NCBI GenBank assembly: GCA_002492465.1
Contig: DKYT01000006.1
Location: 66,635 to 130,634 of the forward strand
DNA length: 64,000 nucleotides
Direction of reading: 5' to 3'
Origin: Lachnospiraceae bacterium UBA7093
GTDB lineage: Bacteria; Bacillota; Clostridia; Lachnospirales; Lachnospiraceae
Shown here one piece after another: positions 61,898 through 64,000 of this stretch. Position numbers and translations under genes: made by a program. The notes beneath the pieces are model-generated. The model was not told the origin of the DNA. It made no database searches and was given only the letters and a program-made list of their open reading frames with translations. How positions within the stretch are numbered: the stretch's first letter is position 1; each line of letters begins with the position of its first letter.

Positions 61898-61903
61898 CCG
61901 CCA

Positions 61904-61936
61904 AATCCCCCACTCATTTAATGTGCGTGGGGGATT
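61904..61936 (+). terminator. Terminator after transposon ATPase fragment
   Basis: A perfect 10-bp stem AATCCCCCAC/GTGGGGGATT (61904-61913, 61927-61936) downstream of the ATPase stop. Confidence 0.65.
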
Positions 61937-62047
61937 ATGAAGTTTCAAATAAGATGACGATTCAGATTTATATAATCTGGCGGATGTGTGTCTTTTCAAA
62001 CTGAAGCAGCTTCATTTAATGTGATGTTGGTAGCATCATTTAATTTG
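61914..62047 (+). mobile_element. Transposon end with repeated TCATTTAATGTG boxes
   Basis: TCATTTAATGTG occurs at 61914-61925 and 62012-62023, and TCATTTAATTTG at 62036-62047. Repeated short boxes at one end of an element with an accessory ATPase fit transposase-binding sites. The outer boundary was not found; it probably lies before the endolysin stop at 62084. Confidence 0.5.
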
Positions 62048-62083
62048 CAGAACAACAGGATAGTTTTTACAATTTCTTATGTT

Positions 62084-63121
62084 TTAGTCATATTCAGTCA
62101 GATTGTATTTTTCAATATAATCGTGAATCAAAGAGTCCGCATAATCTATGGATGTGGCATATCCGCATTCCTGTAGATATTTACAGACAAGTACATACTG
62201 GTCACAGCCTATGACAGGCTGGTAACGCAAGGTCTTTCTTCCGTCCGTACTCCTTGTTGCAATGTAATCGTTATGGTCTAAAACGGACTGCTGCCAGTTA
62301 TCATAGGCACGCCATTCTGTCACAGGTACCTGATAATAGCTGCCATCAGCGCGCTGCTCTGTAGCTGTCTTTATGTATGTTCTCCCCTGCCATCCATTTT
62401 TCTTAATGCCAAACAACGCATTTGCCTTTTTCGCCAGTTCGGACGTACCCCATGCAGATTCCTTGATCGCCTGGGCTATCACTACCGACGGGAGTACAAT
62501 ACGCCTTTCCTTCCAATCTTTTTGAGCTGTCTGTCCAACAATTTCCACGAATGAAAGTTTGTCTTCTTTCACCTTCTCTATTTCCGGTTTTACCGCATAA
62601 GGATAAATTGCATTAAAAATTGCCTGCGCTACAGCTTCCTGTGCCCCTACACGTTTATAGATCTCCATGTCTTCACGATTATCGCAAAAACATACTTCTA
62701 TCAGCATTGCCTTCGCTTTTGTTTTACGGATCACATATAAACCGCTTCCCGATTTAACTCCTCTATTGTAAAAACCCAGCTTTTCCATATTTGCACAAAC
62801 CTTTGCCGCGTCCGGATATTGCCTGCCCTTATAAGTATAAACCTCTGTTCCGTGCCCTTTATGCTCCCCGGACGCATTAAAATGAATGCTGATAAACCAA
62901 TCCAATTCCTCTCTGTTTGCGTATTCGGTTATCTGTGAAAGGCAGTTCTGTCTTGTGTCCGCTCTATCAATTGTACAATCCACCACTTTCGCGCCTGCTG
63001 CCTGTAATTTTTTAATCAATGCATATCCTACCAGTCTGGTGTGCTCCGATTCCTTTATTATTCCAACGGCTCCGCTTCCCGTTCCGCTTTTGGTATGCCC
63101 GCAGTTAACTCCTATTGTCAT
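62084..63121 (-). CDS. Phage-type endolysin: N-acetylmuramoyl-L-alanine amidase plus glucosaminidase
   Basis: 345 residues. The N-terminal Amidase_3 domain (~1-170) has zinc ligands in NCGHT, SIHFNAS and the Glu of MLIEVCFCDN. The C-terminal ~200 residues hold a FlgJ/LytG-like glucosaminidase (PSVVIAQAIKESAWGTSELA with catalytic Glu, ANALFGIKKNGW). It cuts both peptide and glycan bonds in peptidoglycan. No signal peptide, so export through the holin next to it is expected. The last codons recur at 54.87 kb. Confidence 0.93.
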   Translation of the reverse strand: MTIGVNCGHTKSGTGSGAVGIIKESEHTRLVGYALIKKLQAAGAKVVDCTIDRADTRQNCLSQITEYANREELDWFISIHFNASGEHKGHGTEVYTYKGRQYPDAAKVCANMEKLGFYNRGVKSGSGLYVIRKTKAKAMLIEVCFCDNREDMEIYKRVGAQEAVAQAIFNAIYPYAVKPEIEKVKEDKLSFVEIVGQTAQKDWKERRIVLPSVVIAQAIKESAWGTSELAKKANALFGIKKNGWQGRTYIKTATEQRADGSYYQVPVTEWRAYDNWQQSVLDHNDYIATRSTDGRKTLRYQPVIGCDQYVLVCKYLQECGYATSIDYADSLIHDYIEKYNLTEYD

Positions 63122-63134
63122 ATTTCCCCTTCTC

Positions 63135-63341
63135 CTATTCCGCCTTTACTTCCGGTAAACCCGCAATGGAAGTGAGCAGGGACAATATACCTGCCAAAAC
63201 AGAAGCAGATAATGCCATCCGCCAATCCACTTCTCCCAGTACTGCCGCTGTTCCTATGGTTGCCACCACCGTCTGCGCCATTGTTTTCAATGCTCTTATC
63301 CCTGCCGCCCGCAGCCACTTTTTTACTTTTTCGCTCTTCAT
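63135..63341 (-). CDS. Phage holin
   Basis: 68 residues: a basic N-terminus (KSEKVKKWLRAAGIRALK), then two hydrophobic segments (TMAQTVVATIGTAAVLG; ALSASVLAGILSLLTSIAGL). Length and layout fit small class II holins. It lies directly upstream of the endolysin gene and downstream of the XhlA-like gene. Confidence 0.88.
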   Translation of the reverse strand: MKSEKVKKWLRAAGIRALKTMAQTVVATIGTAAVLGEVDWRMALSASVLAGILSLLTSIAGLPEVKAE

Positions 63342-63360
63342 GTTTTCCTCCCCATTTCCT

Positions 63361-63663
63361 TCATAATACGGTTAATAACGCCGTCAATAATGTTCCTGCA
63401 AGCCCGCCTGCTATCGCAGTTATAATCGCTGTTTTGATCATTCTCCGTGTTTCCTTCGGAACGTCTTCCAGCGCATCCAGTCTCTTTCCCTGTCGGTTAA
63501 GCTCTTTCTGCATATTCTCTATGCATACAGCCAGCTTATTAACTGATATCACCAGTTCCTGAATTGCACTGTTTTGCTTTTCCAGATCTTTTACGCGATA
63601 TTCAAGTGAACCAATGTCATGCTCATGCGCTTCCAGTCGAACAGCAACTTCCGTTTCATCCAT
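63361..63663 (-). CDS. XhlA-like phage lysis accessory protein
   Basis: 100 residues: a coiled-coil-like first two-thirds (VRLEAHEHDIGSLEYRVKDL, KLAVCIENMQKELNRQGKRL) and a C-terminal membrane helix (AIITAIAGGLAGTLLTALL). This matches XhlA-type haemolysin-associated phage proteins encoded ahead of holin and amidase. With the next two genes it completes a lysis cassette. Confidence 0.8.
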   Translation of the reverse strand: MDETEVAVRLEAHEHDIGSLEYRVKDLEKQNSAIQELVISVNKLAVCIENMQKELNRQGKRLDALEDVPKETRRMIKTAIITAIAGGLAGTLLTALLTVL

Positions 63664-63740
63664 GCTTTCACCTTCCTTGAATGGTTTTCAAGTATTATAG
63701 AGGGAAATTTTTGAAACATGTAAATGCCTTATACAGATTT

Positions 63741-63786
63741 AAAATATAAAAAACAGCGGGTTGTCCGTCAGGATAAAACCGCTGCT
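63741..63786 (-). terminator. Terminator upstream of lysis cassette
   Basis: On the minus strand CAGCGGTTTTATCC pairs (with G-U pairs) with GGACAACCCGCTG, followed by TTTTTTATATTTT. It would end a transcript coming from beyond the right edge of the window. Confidence 0.6.
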
Positions 63787-64000
63787 CAAGGAATGGATGA
63801 TATTTTATTTCCCTTAAAAAATATTCTCTGCGTAGCAATACTCTTGTTTCAATAGTAATCAATCCTCTTCTTAAATTTCTTTTTTGTAAACATTACACTA
63901 TATTACTACTTAAATTCTCACCATAATTACATATGTATGAAAACTCTTTATATCACTTTTTCTTTATGTATTAAAGAACCCCTCAGAATAATATGGATAA
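63787..64000. other. AT-rich non-coding edge
   Basis: No frame with coding character, no clear promoter for the lysis genes and no repeat seen. The lysis cassette promoter may lie here or inside upstream genes. Confidence 0.4.

Noticed and set aside
1..64000. CRISPR arrays, tRNA and rRNA genes
   Set aside because: No regularly spaced direct repeats of 25-40 bp and no cloverleaf or rRNA-like sequence were seen by eye. A covariance search would be decisive.

Overview
The window looks like chromosomal DNA of a gut-type Clostridia bacterium of the Bacillota, most probably Lachnospiraceae. This rests on ROK, DeoR and AraC regulators, GH3/GH13/GH-A enzymes, lipoprotein binding proteins with LxxC lipoboxes, strong AGGAGG ribosome sites, TTGACA-17-TATAAT promoters, and the DUF1062, DUF5692 and DUF5722 families. 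The taxonomic call is inference from gene content. I see no rRNA, tRNA or CRISPR array. Most genes are on the minus strand.

Layout. 0-4 kb: a partial AraC regulator, a membrane diguanylate cyclase, and a DUF1062 gene with an elaborate leader. 4-13 kb: a sugar-uptake operon (ATPase, permease, binding protein, GH3 beta-glucosidase, iron alcohol dehydrogenase) behind a ROK repressor. The motif AGTTTTAAAAC lies in front of both the operon and the repressor gene. 12.7-14 kb: a HipB-like antitoxin gene next to a 25-codon scrap of hipA, a 300-bp inverted-repeat element and a small conserved protein. 14-23.6 kb: a secreted GH-A-like protein (DUF5722), a DUF5692 membrane protein, then hypA, a 928-residue Fe-S flavoprotein, hypB, larE, larC and larB. 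This is a nickel-pincer cofactor pathway joined to hydrogenase-type nickel chaperones, with neither a hydrogenase nor LarA in view. 23.6-36 kb: housekeeping genes (ilvE, folA, thyA, a beta-CASP nuclease, a YtaF-like protein, a SERCA-like Ca2+ pump), a surface protein with three zinc-ribbon-like modules, a sporulation-type deacetylase and a Rieske flavoprotein.

36-55 kb is a pair of carbon-catabolic units around a DeoR regulator. One runs from 41.5 to 36.2 kb: two Gfo/Idh/MocA proteins, a zinc alcohol dehydrogenase, a DeoC aldolase and a GH13 protein. The other runs from 54.7 to 42.6 kb: an Opp/Dpp-type ABC transporter, a fucose/arabinose-isomerase-like protein, a Gfo/Idh/MocA dehydrogenase, a UroD-type Zn methyltransferase-like protein, a CyuA-like enzyme and an FGGY kinase. 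The combination suggests breakdown of an unusual, possibly modified, sugar or polyol. The substrate is unknown.

55-62 kb is a second glycan locus (LplC permease, binding protein, linalool-dehydratase-like protein, AraC, NagZ-type GH3, beta-phosphoglucomutase-like HAD) that seems to be decaying. Its LplB permease is cut off and joined to a transposon ATPase fragment, its binding protein has an in-frame TAG, and its LDI-like and AraC genes meet at what looks like a deletion junction. 62-63.7 kb is an isolated phage lysis cassette (XhlA-like, holin, two-domain endolysin). A copy of the endolysin gene's last codons also lies at 54.87 kb.
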